DNA from: CAYJEQ01 sp964371155 | GTDB taxonomy: Bacteria; Bacillota; Clostridia; Oscillospirales; Ruminococcaceae | Assembly: GCA_964371155.1 (NCBI GenBank) | Contig: CAYJLI010000001.1 | Coordinates: forward strand, 1-64,000 | DNA length: 64,000 nt | Direction of reading: 5' to 3' | Part shown: one piece after another, positions 51,355-60,494 of the stretch | Position numbering within the stretch: position 1 is the stretch's first letter | Layout: every line of letters starts with the position of its first letter | Program-made: the position numbers and the translations under genes | The notes under the pieces: generated by a model | Told to the model about the DNA's origin: nothing | Databases searched by the model: none | What the model saw: the letters and a program-made list of their open reading frames with translations, nothing else

Positions 51355-52431
51355 CTACGAAATTAGTAAGTATGATAGAGATGCGACGGGCAGAAACACC
51401 GCCAAGGTAACAAGCAGTTGCAACAGCCACTTTTTCGCCTTATCAATTGGCAAATCACCCGACACTTTACCCGTCTGCCCATTTATAGCAAAGTGGTACA
51501 TTTTGTCTTTGTATTTGGTGTTTAGCACCCACACTGGGAGCATTACATATTTAATTTCATCATCGGTAAAGTCAATCATAGTGCTTTTACTCTGCTCTGT
51601 TTTATAGGTATAGCCTATTACGGTGTCACGCAGTGCCACCCTTGTTGAGTTTACCACCCTTTTTGTAGCTCTGTCCTTACAGGAGTTTACATCCATATCA
51701 AATTTATCGGCGAAAAATCCTGCCATATATGACGGTGAAAATTCTGTTAGTTCGTTGTAGTCATATGGCTCTAAGCCGTCCATATAATTATCTTCCATTT
51801 TCTCAGAGGCGTCCACCGGCACCTTGCTAAATTCGACACTGCCACTTCTTTTTACATCATAGTGGGAGGTTTCACGCATTTCGTATTCGCCTGCGGTATA
51901 TTCACGCATCTTTCCTGCTTTAAAGTACATACTGCCCTCACTCTTGCCTGAGAACAGCCAAAATGGCACATACATTCCAGTGATTTTCTTTATTCTATTT
52001 TCTGATTTGAAGGTGGAGGGTAGCAGAATTTTTTTGTGGTAAAAGTCCCTTAACAACTGCTCTGCCCTCTCTTTATTTATTGAGAATGGTATGATTAAAT
52101 CGGGCTTTATTATCCCAGTCACTTTATTAGTAACTATAACCGGATTGCCACAATACATACATTCGGTAGCCATGGTGTTTTCGTCCGACACCACCTCCGC
52201 ACCGCAATAATCACAGCTAAACCCTGCATGCATCTCTATTGTTTTCCTATGTAAATCATCGCTTTGGTTTTTCCAATTTGTCTGTGCGTTTTCTTCTATT
52301 ATTTCCGCTGTAAAATGGCTCTCGGGGTAACTACTCTCGCAATAATCGCAAACTATCATCTGTGTATCTTCATCAAAATGTGTGGGGCCACCACAGGCGT
52401 CGCAATGATATTTTACTGTGTTTTCAGTCAT
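51355..52431 (-). CDS. zinc-ribbon membrane protein
   Basis: The 358-aa protein starts with two zinc ribbons: YHCDACGG...VCDYCES (about 8-34) and FSCDYCGA...ECMYCGN (about 72-97). A middle beta-rich domain contains KKITGMYVPFWLFSGKSEG and MLPVWVLNTKYKDKMYHFAI, and a C-terminal hydrophobic helix (WLLQLLVTLAVFLPVASL) anchors it. Such TFIIB-type zinc-ribbon proteins are often encoded next to TPM genes and may sort or chaperone membrane proteins; this is inference. GGAGGA lies 6 bases before the ATG; an ATG at 52437 overlapping the previous stop is the alternative. Confidence 0.82.
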   Translation of the reverse strand: MTENTVKYHCDACGGPTHFDEDTQMIVCDYCESSYPESHFTAEIIEENAQTNWKNQSDDLHRKTIEMHAGFSCDYCGAEVVSDENTMATECMYCGNPVIVTNKVTGIIKPDLIIPFSINKERAEQLLRDFYHKKILLPSTFKSENRIKKITGMYVPFWLFSGKSEGSMYFKAGKMREYTAGEYEMRETSHYDVKRSGSVEFSKVPVDASEKMEDNYMDGLEPYDYNELTEFSPSYMAGFFADKFDMDVNSCKDRATKRVVNSTRVALRDTVIGYTYKTEQSKSTMIDFTDDEIKYVMLPVWVLNTKYKDKMYHFAINGQTGKVSGDLPIDKAKKWLLQLLVTLAVFLPVASLSYLLIS

Positions 52432-52433
52432 AA

Positions 52434-52979
52434 TCATTCCTCCTCAAGTTTATAAAAATTGTGATACTTTGCAAAAGTTTCTTCAATATCATCAAACACT
52501 TCCCCATAATTATCTGGGAACATAAAGCTGCCATTAGCTATTATCTCTTCATCATTTTTGTATTTTATTCTTAGTGAAAATCCATTGCTTGCATCCGTCA
52601 CGGGCAAAAACTCATCATAACCATTCCACTCGGCTAAGCCGTGATTTTCTATCAGATTAAGCAAATCTGTCTCTAAATTTTTCCGCTCGGTTTCATTTAG
52701 CTCTTTTTTCTTAGATTCCCTCATCTCGGGAACATTTACAGATAATTTCTCATTGTAAAAATAAAAAGAATATGACTTATTTTCCTCCGGTGCAAAGGCA
52801 TTTCCGGAGCTTGCGGTGAGCTCAAAGCTAAATAGTATGTAATCATCCCTATTTATTGGCACTGTGCTTTTATCCTTTTCTAATAAATATGAGCCAATCA
52901 AAACCATCCCCAATATCGCTACAAAAGTTGAAGCTATGATAATTAAAATCCACATAAATAGTTTCCTCTTTCTTTCCAC
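52434..52979 (-). CDS. small membrane-anchored protein, unknown
   Basis: This 181-aa protein has one N-terminal transmembrane helix (ILIIIASTFVAILGMVLIGS) and an extracellular domain rich in Asn, Glu and Phe, including FSFELTASSGNAFAPEENK and LRIKYKNDEEIIANGSF. I cannot assign a family. It heads the five-gene envelope operon, its stop overlapping the possible first start of the zinc-ribbon gene. Upstream are a kinase terminator and an AT-rich promoter region. GAAAGA before the start is a weak ribosome site. Confidence 0.65.
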   Translation of the reverse strand: MERKRKLFMWILIIIASTFVAILGMVLIGSYLLEKDKSTVPINRDDYILFSFELTASSGNAFAPEENKSYSFYFYNEKLSVNVPEMRESKKKELNETERKNLETDLLNLIENHGLAEWNGYDEFLPVTDASNGFSLRIKYKNDEEIIANGSFMFPDNYGEVFDDIEETFAKYHNFYKLEEE

Positions 52980-53123
52980 AATTTAAATTCACCCCCACAT
53001 TAATGAACATTCACCTTTTTATTAGTAATTTGGCATAAGCTAAAATTTATATATTCTGTTTAATTCTATCAAATTTAACAAAGAAAGACAGCGTGTAAAA
53101 CTGCAAATTTTAAAAAATAAAAA

Positions 53124-53160
53124 AATTCCTTTACGGTTTATTACAAACAATAAAGGAATT
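53124..53160 (-). terminator. terminator of the sensor kinase operon
   Basis: AATTCCTTTA pairs with TAAAGGAATT (10 bp) and is followed by TTTTTATTTTTT on the minus strand. Confidence 0.8.
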
Positions 53161-53209
53161 AAAAGCTTAATTTATATTCTTATGTGGTTACATTTTATTA
53201 TTACTAACC

Positions 53210-54493
53210 TCACTTATTTAAAGTGATGGTAATTCTCACTCCATTTTCTACACTTATCTCCATTTTACCATTCATTTTCTCAATTTGCTTGCGAATGCCA
53301 CTTAAGCCTCCACCCTCGGATATACCTGGCAGGGCATATTTTGTTTCATTATGTATGATAACTTCAATAGCTTCTTCGCTTTCATTAATTTTAACAATAA
53401 GCTCTTTGGCATTAGCGTGACAGTAGGCGTTTTTTAGGGCTTCATTTATGCAAAGAAGCACCTTGCTCTTTATTTCTTCCTCCGCAGGCAATTTCCCTTG
53501 CAAAACGACTTTGCAATCGAGCTTTTCTCCAAGTGTCATTATCTCCTCAAATGATACACCCTGATTTTTATCGCTTGCCAAATCTTTTATTATCTCACTG
53601 AGCTGCTCAAAATGCTTTGCAAGTACTTTTGCTTCATCAAGCTCGGTAGTTTCTTGCAGTGTGTGTTTAGTAAGTGTGAGAAGACTTCCAAAATTATCAT
53701 GGAAGCTCACCTTCATATTGGCAGCTATTTCCTCTTCAGTGTTTTTCTCAATCATGCTTGTAAGATTTTTTAGCCGTATTTGTTGCTTTGAGAGCACCTC
53801 GTTTACTTCTTCCGTATTTCTTCTAAGATTATAAAGCTCGGTTATATCGGTGGCTTTGATTTCATAATAATCACCTGTTTTCCACTTACAGAGTGCTCTT
53901 GTAAACTGCCACACATTTCCATCACTTAGCATAAATGCAGGGTTATTTCCTCCCATTACACATTGGTCGCTACTTTTCAGTTTAGATATATCTTCCCATA
54001 AATCAGTACCGCTCATTAAATCTTTACCAGTGAGCTTTTTGCATAAATCTTGCATGATGTGGTTGGATAAATAAAGTTCATTGCTCGGCGACATAAAAGT
54101 GCTCCCCGATGGCAGGGTTTCAATCGCTTCTTTTATCGAAAATTCATTTATCGTATTCCTACTAATCTCATATAGTTTATATATCGAATAAAACGAAAAT
54201 ACTACCCCAAGAACTGCAAAAATTATCTGGATATATAATGGGATATTATCTACAAAAACTGCTATATCCGAACTTTTGCTTGCTGACTCCTCGGTCCAAT
54301 AAGACGTTAACTCTTTGAGCGCCGATAAGTCGATTAAGACTATCAGTGATAAAATCACGAGGATTTGCATTGTTCCCTTGTTTTTATTTAAGCTTATATG
54401 GGATACCAAGGCTAAAATAAGTGTAATAAAGCAGATGAATACTGCCGCCAAAATATAGCCTTTAAGAGTATCTGATAAGGAAAAAAAGTTCAA
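53210..54493 (-). CDS. membrane sensor histidine kinase, NarL/HDxxG type
   Basis: The 427-aa protein has four hydrophobic segments in its first 120 residues, a PAS-like stretch (about 135-240), and a dimerisation helix with FHDNFGSLLTLTKHTL, where the histidine of HDxxG is the likely phosphoacceptor. The ATPase domain keeps the N-box CINEALKNAYCHAN and the G-box GGGLSGIRKQIEKMNG. The start is a TTG at 54493 with AAGGAGGGG 6 bases upstream; the frame extending into the previous gene is not coding. It lies 19 bases after a kinase-like gene. No response regulator is visible, possibly because of the nearby gap. Confidence 0.85.
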   Translation of the reverse strand: MNFFSLSDTLKGYILAAVFICFITLILALVSHISLNKNKGTMQILVILSLIVLIDLSALKELTSYWTEESASKSSDIAVFVDNIPLYIQIIFAVLGVVFSFYSIYKLYEISRNTINEFSIKEAIETLPSGSTFMSPSNELYLSNHIMQDLCKKLTGKDLMSGTDLWEDISKLKSSDQCVMGGNNPAFMLSDGNVWQFTRALCKWKTGDYYEIKATDITELYNLRRNTEEVNEVLSKQQIRLKNLTSMIEKNTEEEIAANMKVSFHDNFGSLLTLTKHTLQETTELDEAKVLAKHFEQLSEIIKDLASDKNQGVSFEEIMTLGEKLDCKVVLQGKLPAEEEIKSKVLLCINEALKNAYCHANAKELIVKINESEEAIEVIIHNETKYALPGISEGGGLSGIRKQIEKMNGKMEISVENGVRITITLNK

Positions 54494-54512
54494 AGTTTTC
54501 CCCTCCTTACAA

Positions 54513-56210
54513 TTATAAAGTAATGGCAGTGAGTGCAAAATGATAGCTTCCTGCATTGTCTTCAATTTCGAGCCTTCCATCCATGGATAAGAACTTATTT
54601 GCCTCAAATTCTTTAAAATATGATTTATCTATTTTCTCTTTGGTCTCAATATCAATTGAAAATGCTATTCGGTTTTCATTTTTCCTAAATGTGACATATA
54701 TTATGTTAAAATTATAATGCACCTTTTCAATTATCTTTTGGTACAGGTCATAGCAATACATTGCAGTATTTAAAGACATATCAAAGTTATCAACTATGTT
54801 TATATTACAGGTTTTTTCATAACATCTAAGCAGGGAGAAGGACTCTAAAAACGCCCTTTGAATTTCGTCCGTCGATATGCATTTTTCTGTTTGTTCGGTC
54901 AAAATCAAGTTCACTTTGCGTTTTAAGTATGTGGAAATAATGCTTGTTTCAAATAGCAAATCTTTCATTTCATCGAGTGTAACATCTTCAGTTGTGACGA
55001 TATTTTTTTTGATTTTTTCAGTATAGGGCAGTGCCTCGGCAAGTAAAATGCTATGCAGTTCACTTAGTTTTTTAGCTTTTGTCGCTTCTTTTTTATGCTC
55101 ATTTTCAGCAGTTAGCAAATTTGCTTCTTCGTAGAGCTCTTTATTTAAGTCTTCAAGTTCCCTAATCATGCCTTTAATATCCGATACATCACTGCTCCAC
55201 AGGACATATCCCCCATTTATCGGGGACATGTTTAGCATTGAATTTTCACCATACTCTACATTTTTACTTGTTTTAAGTGTTTCGAAAGTTTTTCGTGGGA
55301 TAGCTTTTGCATTTTCAGATATATATACTGCTTCTCCACCATGGTTTAATATCTGTGCATTGGTGGTTGACACCCTAAAAAACTCTTTGTGGCGATTATT
55401 TGAGTGTATAAGACCTGTACGAATACAAGCTTCCCAGAAAGCTATCGTTGCCACACAGCTAAATATTGTTACATCCATAAAATAATGTCCTATGCCATAA
55501 ACAGGCTTCATTATATGCAGTACATTATATAAAATCACAGCTGCAAGCACAAGTAGCGGCAGGCGAGAAGCCTTTCTCGAATTTGTTGAGTGTTTGAATT
55601 TTTTTATAATCAAAGCGATGGAGAGCACTATTAAGGTAATCAAAAAGAACACTATGATAAAATATCCTATTTGGTAATCGTATTCCATTCCATACATATG
55701 AATTGATAAATCAAAGCCACTGAAAACAAGCATATGGAAGTCATTTGTAAGTACAAGTAGTATCAGCAAAATTGCAGGAATGAAAAGCAAGTTCCACTTT
55801 TTGCTTGGGCGATAACTTTCCTCTTCGCCGACGGATAGAGCGGTAAAAAAGAAGAGAAGTGGTATCATTATCATCGGGATGTAGAACATATACCACAGCA
55901 ATCTATCACCCAAAGTCACATATCGAAAAGCTCCCCATTTGACCCCTCTTATGCTCACCCAAAGTATGATGTTTGCACCGATGAGCATTAGATATGTCCG
56001 CACATGCCTCTGCATAATTCGATTATAGATACTTACCGTCCAAGCGGTAAAAACACTTATGTATATGCCGATTGACAGCACATAAGTAAATGAATATAAA
56101 AAAGCGTTTTCTTCAGGAAACTTATTATTCATACCCTGTATGTTGACTGCAAAGAGGATAAAGAGAAAAGCTATACCTTTACATATATCTTTGATTACCA
56201 ATTTTTTCAC
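54513..56210 (-). CDS. 7TM sensor protein with degenerate histidine kinase region
   Basis: This 565-aa protein has about seven transmembrane helices in the first 240 residues, similar to the N-terminal 7TM domain of some clostridial kinases, a short PAS-like piece, a coiled-coil (about 330-385) and an ATPase-like C terminus. The segment where the N-box should be (CYDLYQKIIEKVHYNFN) has no clear Asn, no G-box is seen and no HDxxG-type histidine motif is found, so it may be a non-catalytic partner of the next kinase. It starts with GTG (GGAG 8 bases upstream), overlapping the stop of a preceding frame (GTGA). Confidence 0.72.
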   Translation of the reverse strand: MKKLVIKDICKGIAFLFILFAVNIQGMNNKFPEENAFLYSFTYVLSIGIYISVFTAWTVSIYNRIMQRHVRTYLMLIGANIILWVSIRGVKWGAFRYVTLGDRLLWYMFYIPMIMIPLLFFFTALSVGEEESYRPSKKWNLLFIPAILLILLVLTNDFHMLVFSGFDLSIHMYGMEYDYQIGYFIIVFFLITLIVLSIALIIKKFKHSTNSRKASRLPLLVLAAVILYNVLHIMKPVYGIGHYFMDVTIFSCVATIAFWEACIRTGLIHSNNRHKEFFRVSTTNAQILNHGGEAVYISENAKAIPRKTFETLKTSKNVEYGENSMLNMSPINGGYVLWSSDVSDIKGMIRELEDLNKELYEEANLLTAENEHKKEATKAKKLSELHSILLAEALPYTEKIKKNIVTTEDVTLDEMKDLLFETSIISTYLKRKVNLILTEQTEKCISTDEIQRAFLESFSLLRCYEKTCNINIVDNFDMSLNTAMYCYDLYQKIIEKVHYNFNIIYVTFRKNENRIAFSIDIETKEKIDKSYFKEFEANKFLSMDGRLEIEDNAGSYHFALTAITL

Positions 56211-56377
56211 CGATTTTTCTCCGTTTCTTTTGTAGTATATTTCANNNNNNNNNNNNNNNNNNNNNNNNNNNNNNNNNNNNNNNNNNNNNNNNNNNNNNNN
56301 NNNNNNNNNNNNNNNNNNNNNNNNNNNNNNNNNNNNNNNNNNNNGCTAATCAGTGCAACTATCTTAAGAAAACCCAT
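56207..56377 (-). CDS. gene fragment on both sides of the assembly gap
   Basis: Right of the gap an ATG at 56377 with GAGGTGAG upstream encodes MGFLKIVALIS before the N run. Left of the gap a frame ending ...YTTKETEKNR reaches a TGA at 56207-56209 that overlaps the GTG start of the sensor gene. The two may be ends of one gene translationally coupled to the sensor, perhaps a regulator. Neither end identifies a family, and the gap length is arbitrary. Confidence 0.35.
   Translation of the reverse strand: MGFLKIVALISXXXXXXXXXXXXXXXXXXXXXXXXXXXXXXXXXXKYTTKETEKNR
56245..56344. other. assembly gap of 100 N
   Basis: A run of exactly 100 N marks a scaffold join of unknown real size, upstream of the sensor gene. 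A missing regulator gene could lie here. Confidence 0.99.
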
Positions 56378-56580
56378 ATACAGCTCACCTCATATGCTAA
56401 AGAGAAGCGTATTGGGAGAATATTTAAGTGCTAAAGATGTTTGCGTTCATACTTTTATTTTGTTTTAGTATAATTTTTTTTATTGTATATTCTCAGCGTG
56501 AATTAAACATCAAAAAACGCTAATTATTTTTTAGGTAAAAGCCATAATATTTTTCTAATATTGAAATTAAACACAATTTT

Positions 56581-56620
56581 TACACCCTTATTCCCCACTG
56601 TTTTTGGGAATAAGGGTGTA
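56581..56620 (-). terminator. terminator of guaB
   Basis: TACACCCTTATTCCC (56581-56595) pairs perfectly with 56606-56620 (15 bp, 10-base loop), 40 bases after the guaB stop. Confidence 0.75.
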
Positions 56621-56660
56621 AAATTTAATGTTTTTATAGTTTTTTCTGCATGGGATTATA

Positions 56661-58151
56661 TTAGTGAGGGCTTACAGAATAGTTTGGAGCTTCTTTAGTG
56701 ATGTAGATATCATGTGGATGGCTCTCTTTTAGTCCTGCACCTGTTATGCGTACAAACTGTGCCCTTGAGTGAAGCTCGGGGATTGTTTCGCATCCGCAGT
56801 AGCCCATACCAGCTCTGAGGCCGCCTACTAATTGGTAGATAGTGTCGGCAACGGGGCCTTTGTATGGCACTCTACCCTCAACTCCCTCGGGAACAAATTT
56901 TTTGTTTTCCTCTTGGAAGTATCTGTCCTTGCTTCCTTTGGACATAGCGCCTTCACTGCCCATGCCCCTGTATACCTTAAAGCTTCTGCCTTGGTAAATT
57001 TCTCTCTCACCGGGTGCTTCTTCACAGCCTGCAAGGAGTGAACCGAGCATTACGATATTAGCTCCTGCCGCAAGCGCTTTTACAATATCACCCGAGTATT
57101 TAAGACCGCCGTCTGCAATTACAGGTATGCCATGTTTTGCCGCTTCACAGCAAGCATCATACACTGCTGTAATCTGTGGCACACCAATACCTGCAACTAC
57201 ACGAGTTGTGCAGATTGAGCCGGGGCCTATGCCCACCTTAACGCAGTCGGCACCTGCTTCTATTAACTCCCTTGTGCCCTCAGCTGTTGCTACATTTCCA
57301 GCTATTAAGGCAATTTCTGGATATTTCGCTTTAATTTTGCGCACGCAGTCCATAATTCCTGCACTGTGACCATGTGCAGAATCGAGTACCAATGCATCCA
57401 CCTGTGCTTCAAGCAGTGCGCTTACACGCTCCATTACATCTCCTGTAACGCCTATTGCCGCCGCACAGAGAAGTCTTCCGCTTTTGTCCCTTGCGGAATT
57501 TGGATACTGCACCGCTTTTTCGATGTCTTTAATTGTGATAAGGCCTTTTAGGCGATTTTCTGAATCAACTATCGGTAGTTTTTCTATTTTGTGGTGACGA
57601 AGAATTTCTTGTGCATCCGCAAGAGTGGTGCCCACTGGTGCAGTGATTAAGTTTTCCTTTGTCATAACTTCTTTAATTTTAGTGCTAAAATCAGTTAGAA
57701 AGCGTAAATCACGGTTTGTTATAATGCCCACTAATTTGCCATTTTCACAAATTGGAACACCTGAAATTTTGTATTTGCCCATGAGCTCGTCCGCATCAAA
57801 AACAAAATGATCGGGGGAAAGATAGAATGGGTTTACTATTACGCCATTTTCTGAACGCTTAACCTTATCAACTTCGTCCGCCTGCTCTTCGATGGACATA
57901 TTTTTATGTATAACTCCTATGCCGCCCTCTCTCGCAATAGCTATTGCCATTGGTGCTGTGGTTACTGTGTCCATAGCGGCGGTTATAATTGGAGTGTTTA
58001 GTCGTATATCTCTTGCAAGAATTGTGCCAATATTGCAATCCTTTGGCAATATATCGGATTTTGCAGGGATTAGTAGTACATCATCAAAAGTAAGGCCTTC
58101 TTTTAAGAATTTTTCACCTACATTGGTATTTAGTGTATTTGCATCATTCAT
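56661..58151 (-). CDS. guaB: IMP dehydrogenase
   Basis: It oxidises IMP to XMP with NAD in GMP synthesis. The 496-aa protein has the barrel start GLTFDDVLLIPAKSDILP, two CBS domains in the middle (about 95-215), the catalytic loop GIGPGSICTTRVVAGIGVPQ with its active cysteine, GGLKYSGDIVKALAAGA and the flap YRGMGSEGAM. AAGGAGG lies 8 bases before the ATG. A hairpin is present in its leader. guaA is not adjacent; it is a single-gene unit. Confidence 0.97.
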   Translation of the reverse strand: MNDANTLNTNVGEKFLKEGLTFDDVLLIPAKSDILPKDCNIGTILARDIRLNTPIITAAMDTVTTAPMAIAIAREGGIGVIHKNMSIEEQADEVDKVKRSENGVIVNPFYLSPDHFVFDADELMGKYKISGVPICENGKLVGIITNRDLRFLTDFSTKIKEVMTKENLITAPVGTTLADAQEILRHHKIEKLPIVDSENRLKGLITIKDIEKAVQYPNSARDKSGRLLCAAAIGVTGDVMERVSALLEAQVDALVLDSAHGHSAGIMDCVRKIKAKYPEIALIAGNVATAEGTRELIEAGADCVKVGIGPGSICTTRVVAGIGVPQITAVYDACCEAAKHGIPVIADGGLKYSGDIVKALAAGANIVMLGSLLAGCEEAPGEREIYQGRSFKVYRGMGSEGAMSKGSKDRYFQEENKKFVPEGVEGRVPYKGPVADTIYQLVGGLRAGMGYCGCETIPELHSRAQFVRITGAGLKESHPHDIYITKEAPNYSVSPH

Positions 58152-58174
58152 ATAAATTTCCTCCTTGAAAAACA

Positions 58175-58207
58175 GTTGTTATCAGGCTTTGAGCGCCTGA
58201 TAGTCAA
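58175..58207 (-). other. hairpin in the guaB leader
   Basis: GTTGTTATCAGGC (58175-58187) and GCCTGATAGTCAAC (58194-58207) form a stem with a small internal bulge, 23 bases upstream of the guaB ATG. It does not match the purine riboswitch core. It could influence translation or be an upstream attenuator. Confidence 0.4.
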
Positions 58208-58356
58208 CAAATATAAAAGTTTTATACATTGTATCACTGTGTAAGTTCAAATTCAATAGCGGACTTTTAGTGTCAAAATATTCTATTTTTCTAATAATTA
58301 TAGGTATTTTTCATATAATTATAGTAAAAAAAATCATATTTGATGTTAATATTAAT

Positions 58357-58409
58357 ATAACCAATACGCTTTGATATAATTTAATTTAATATCAGAGCGT
58401 ATTGGTTAT
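58357..58409 (-). terminator. terminator of the thioesterase gene
   Basis: ATAACCAATACGCT-T-TGATAT (58357-58377) pairs with 58389-58409 with one mismatch, 26 bases after the thioesterase stop. Confidence 0.75.
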
Positions 58410-58435
58410 AAAAAATTTGTATATCTATTTATCTT

Positions 58436-59176
58436 TTAAAAGTAAATATTACTGCTAAACCTCACTCCGTCCTCGGCAGTTCCAACCACATAATAGGAAT
58501 TTGTGGCAATCTCTCCGCATAACACCTCAACCTCATCCCCGCATTTGCATTCTTTACGATAGTGCAAATAAATCTTTTTAGGTGTTTTTTCAGTGAGTAG
58601 CTCATATGGCAATGCATCCATAATTACATTTGCATAAATAGTGTTATTCATATGCATATTGAGATCAAGATCGGTGTATCTCACCACCTTGGTGTAGCTA
58701 TGCTTCGCTTCTTCGGTCGTAATGAGTTTTTCGCCGAGCACATTTATATTATCTGGCTCGTTTTCATCCATTACAAACTCAAAAGGAAATGCCTTTGGGC
58801 GCAGTATTTTGCCCTCCCTTGTGTCCAGTAATGCCCATGAAGTTTGGCAGTCTACGAGCAGTTCACCCTCGGGTGTGCCAAGCTGAACCTTTCTTAAAAA
58901 GCTCACGCCTTTTGTTCCCTGTGGTGTGGTGGTGATTTTAATATTCTCCCCCACCGACGGCATGCGATTTATCTTTATCCCTACTTTTGATAGCAGGAAT
59001 ACCATGTTCATATTGAGCAGGGTTTGATGGTCGGCGAATGCCACTTCTGAATGCTTTGTGGACACCCTCTCTATCTCTTTCATAAGGCAGGAAAGACTCA
59101 TCACCTTATGCATATCACAATTATATCTCGGCACGATAAAATCATAACCGTAAACGCCTTTCATCAGCTTTTCCAT
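58436..59176 (-). CDS. acyl-ACP thioesterase
   Basis: This 246-aa double hot-dog protein should release fatty acids from acyl carrier protein. Signatures include YGYDFIVPRYNCDM at the start, the catalytic-type RYTDLDLNMHMNNTIYANV helix in the second half and YLHYRKECKCGDEVEV. Plant FatA/FatB relatives share this order. It may supply free fatty acids or control chain length. The ATG at 59176 lies 9 bases after GAGG; a GTG at 59185 overlaps that site. It is a single gene with its own terminator. Confidence 0.9.
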   Translation of the reverse strand: MEKLMKGVYGYDFIVPRYNCDMHKVMSLSCLMKEIERVSTKHSEVAFADHQTLLNMNMVFLLSKVGIKINRMPSVGENIKITTTPQGTKGVSFLRKVQLGTPEGELLVDCQTSWALLDTREGKILRPKAFPFEFVMDENEPDNINVLGEKLITTEEAKHSYTKVVRYTDLDLNMHMNNTIYANVIMDALPYELLTEKTPKKIYLHYRKECKCGDEVEVLCGEIATNSYYVVGTAEDGVRFSSNIYF

Positions 59177-59334
59177 TTTGGTCACACCTCATTATTTATA
59201 TAATTTTAGCAAAATTTGAATTTCTATTTATAGGTAGCCATATATCTTTCCCTGCATGGTCGGAGAGAAATATACAAAAGCGCCATGCCTTAGCCAAAGA
59301 AATTCCACAGCTTACATTATAGCAGAATAAAAGA

Positions 59335-59362
59335 TGGCAATCAATCCTTAGACTGATTGCCA
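59335..59362 (-). terminator. terminator of the sdpR-sdpI operon
   Basis: TGGCAATCA pairs with TGATTGCCA (9 bp, 10-base loop) and is followed by TCTTTTATT on the minus strand, 7 bases after the SdpI stop. Confidence 0.8.
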
Positions 59363-59369
59363 AATAAAA

Positions 59370-60032
59370 TTATGCATTTTTCGCTCCGCTTTCCCCTTGC
59401 TCCTCCATCAGCCATTTATAACTCATATAGCTTGGTGGAATTATCGCTATAAGAAGTATTACAAAAAGAAAGATGAAGAGTGCTTCGTCCTTTAAGAAAA
59501 AAGAGCCTGCCGTGATCACTAAGCCTGAAACAAACATTATTTTACCTGCAAAACGATGAGCTTTATACCAAACAGTTTCGCTTGCGAGTGTCCACGGATT
59601 TCGCAGTCCAAAAAAATAATTCGGCTTTATTTTTGGCATAATATTGCCCATAAATGTGAAGAGCAATCCTACAAATACACATACCACAAACCCTACATTG
59701 ACAGCCCCTGGATTTAACCCCTCAGAAATTGTTATACCAAGCATTACAATGATGAATATTGCCATAATTATTCTGAAAATGTCATAAGCTCCCTCAAATC
59801 TGCTATAATTCTTTCGTTTAGGGTCAAGCTTAGGCATAAAATACATCATCACCGCTAAAACTGGGGATAGGGCTGCAAGTATCCAAAGCTCTCCCTTTGG
59901 GCTGTACTCCATGCTGCCGTCAAAGCCCCAGTTTGTAACTATTTCTTCGGGCAATCTGTTGTAAAAATACACCACTAACAGAAATGGGGTAAAAACCAAT
60001 ATCCAATAAATTATCATTTTACTATTTTTCAT
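59370..60032 (-). CDS. SdpI family membrane protein (DUF1648)
   Basis: The 220-aa protein has six hydrophobic segments. The DUF1648 motif YNRLPEEIVTNWGFDGSMEY is at the N terminus, followed by the SdpI core GNIMPKIKPNYFFGLRNPWTL and the nearby SETVWYKAHRFAGKIM. In Bacillus, SdpI gives immunity to the SdpC toxin and sequesters SdpR. No sdpC-like toxin gene is in the window. GAGGTGA lies 6 bases before the ATG at 60032; the longer frame lacks a better site. It follows the SdpR-like repressor on the same strand. Confidence 0.9.
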   Translation of the reverse strand: MKNSKMIIYWILVFTPFLLVVYFYNRLPEEIVTNWGFDGSMEYSPKGELWILAALSPVLAVMMYFMPKLDPKRKNYSRFEGAYDIFRIIMAIFIIVMLGITISEGLNPGAVNVGFVVCVFVGLLFTFMGNIMPKIKPNYFFGLRNPWTLASETVWYKAHRFAGKIMFVSGLVITAGSFFLKDEALFIFLFVILLIAIIPPSYMSYKWLMEEQGESGAKNA

Positions 60033-60206
60033 AAAAATCACCTCGTTATTTTTTTTGCATTTACCTCTTAGCATAAAATATTATTTTTTCCTACTTACAT
60101 TGGGGCAATGAGAGTAATATCTAAGAGTGAATAATCAGCTCCACTATTTATTTTTAGTCGGAAGGACTTCTTTGCTTTTCGCCTAAATAAATAATCCGCA
60201 GACTAT

Positions 60207-60476
60207 TTATTCCCCATCTTTTCCAAGTGCTGAAAACCATCCCATCATCTCCTGTATGACCGACATATTAAGCTGATAATAAATATACTTCCCCTGTTTT
60301 CTATCACTTATTAAATCGGCATCTTTGAGTACCGATAGATGGTGTGAGATTGTGGCACCCGTCATATTAAAGCTCTCCACAAGCTCGCCAGCACTTTTTT
60401 CTCCTTCTTTGAGAATATTCAATATTTCACGACGTGTTGGATCTGATAGAGCTTTAAAGCTCTGCTGAAATCCCAT
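60207..60476 (-). CDS. SdpR-like ArsR family autorepressor
   Basis: The 89-aa winged-helix protein has the ArsR/SdpR pattern: FKALSDPTRREILNILKEGE, then SAGELVESFNMTGATISHHL as the recognition helix and LISDRKQGKYIYYQLN as the wing. No metal-binding ELCVCDL motif is found, fitting the autorepressor SdpR subgroup. GCGGTGA lies 6 bases before the ATG at 60476. Two matching dyads upstream (60495 and 60550) are likely its binding sites, giving autoregulation of sdpR-sdpI. Confidence 0.92.
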   Translation of the reverse strand: MGFQQSFKALSDPTRREILNILKEGEKSAGELVESFNMTGATISHHLSVLKDADLISDRKQGKYIYYQLNMSVIQEMMGWFSALGKDGE

Positions 60477-60494
60477 AAAATCACCGCCTATAAC

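Noticed and set aside
58152..58435. Purine riboswitch in the guaB leader
   Set aside because: There is a hairpin, but the conserved purine aptamer loops and junction are not present.
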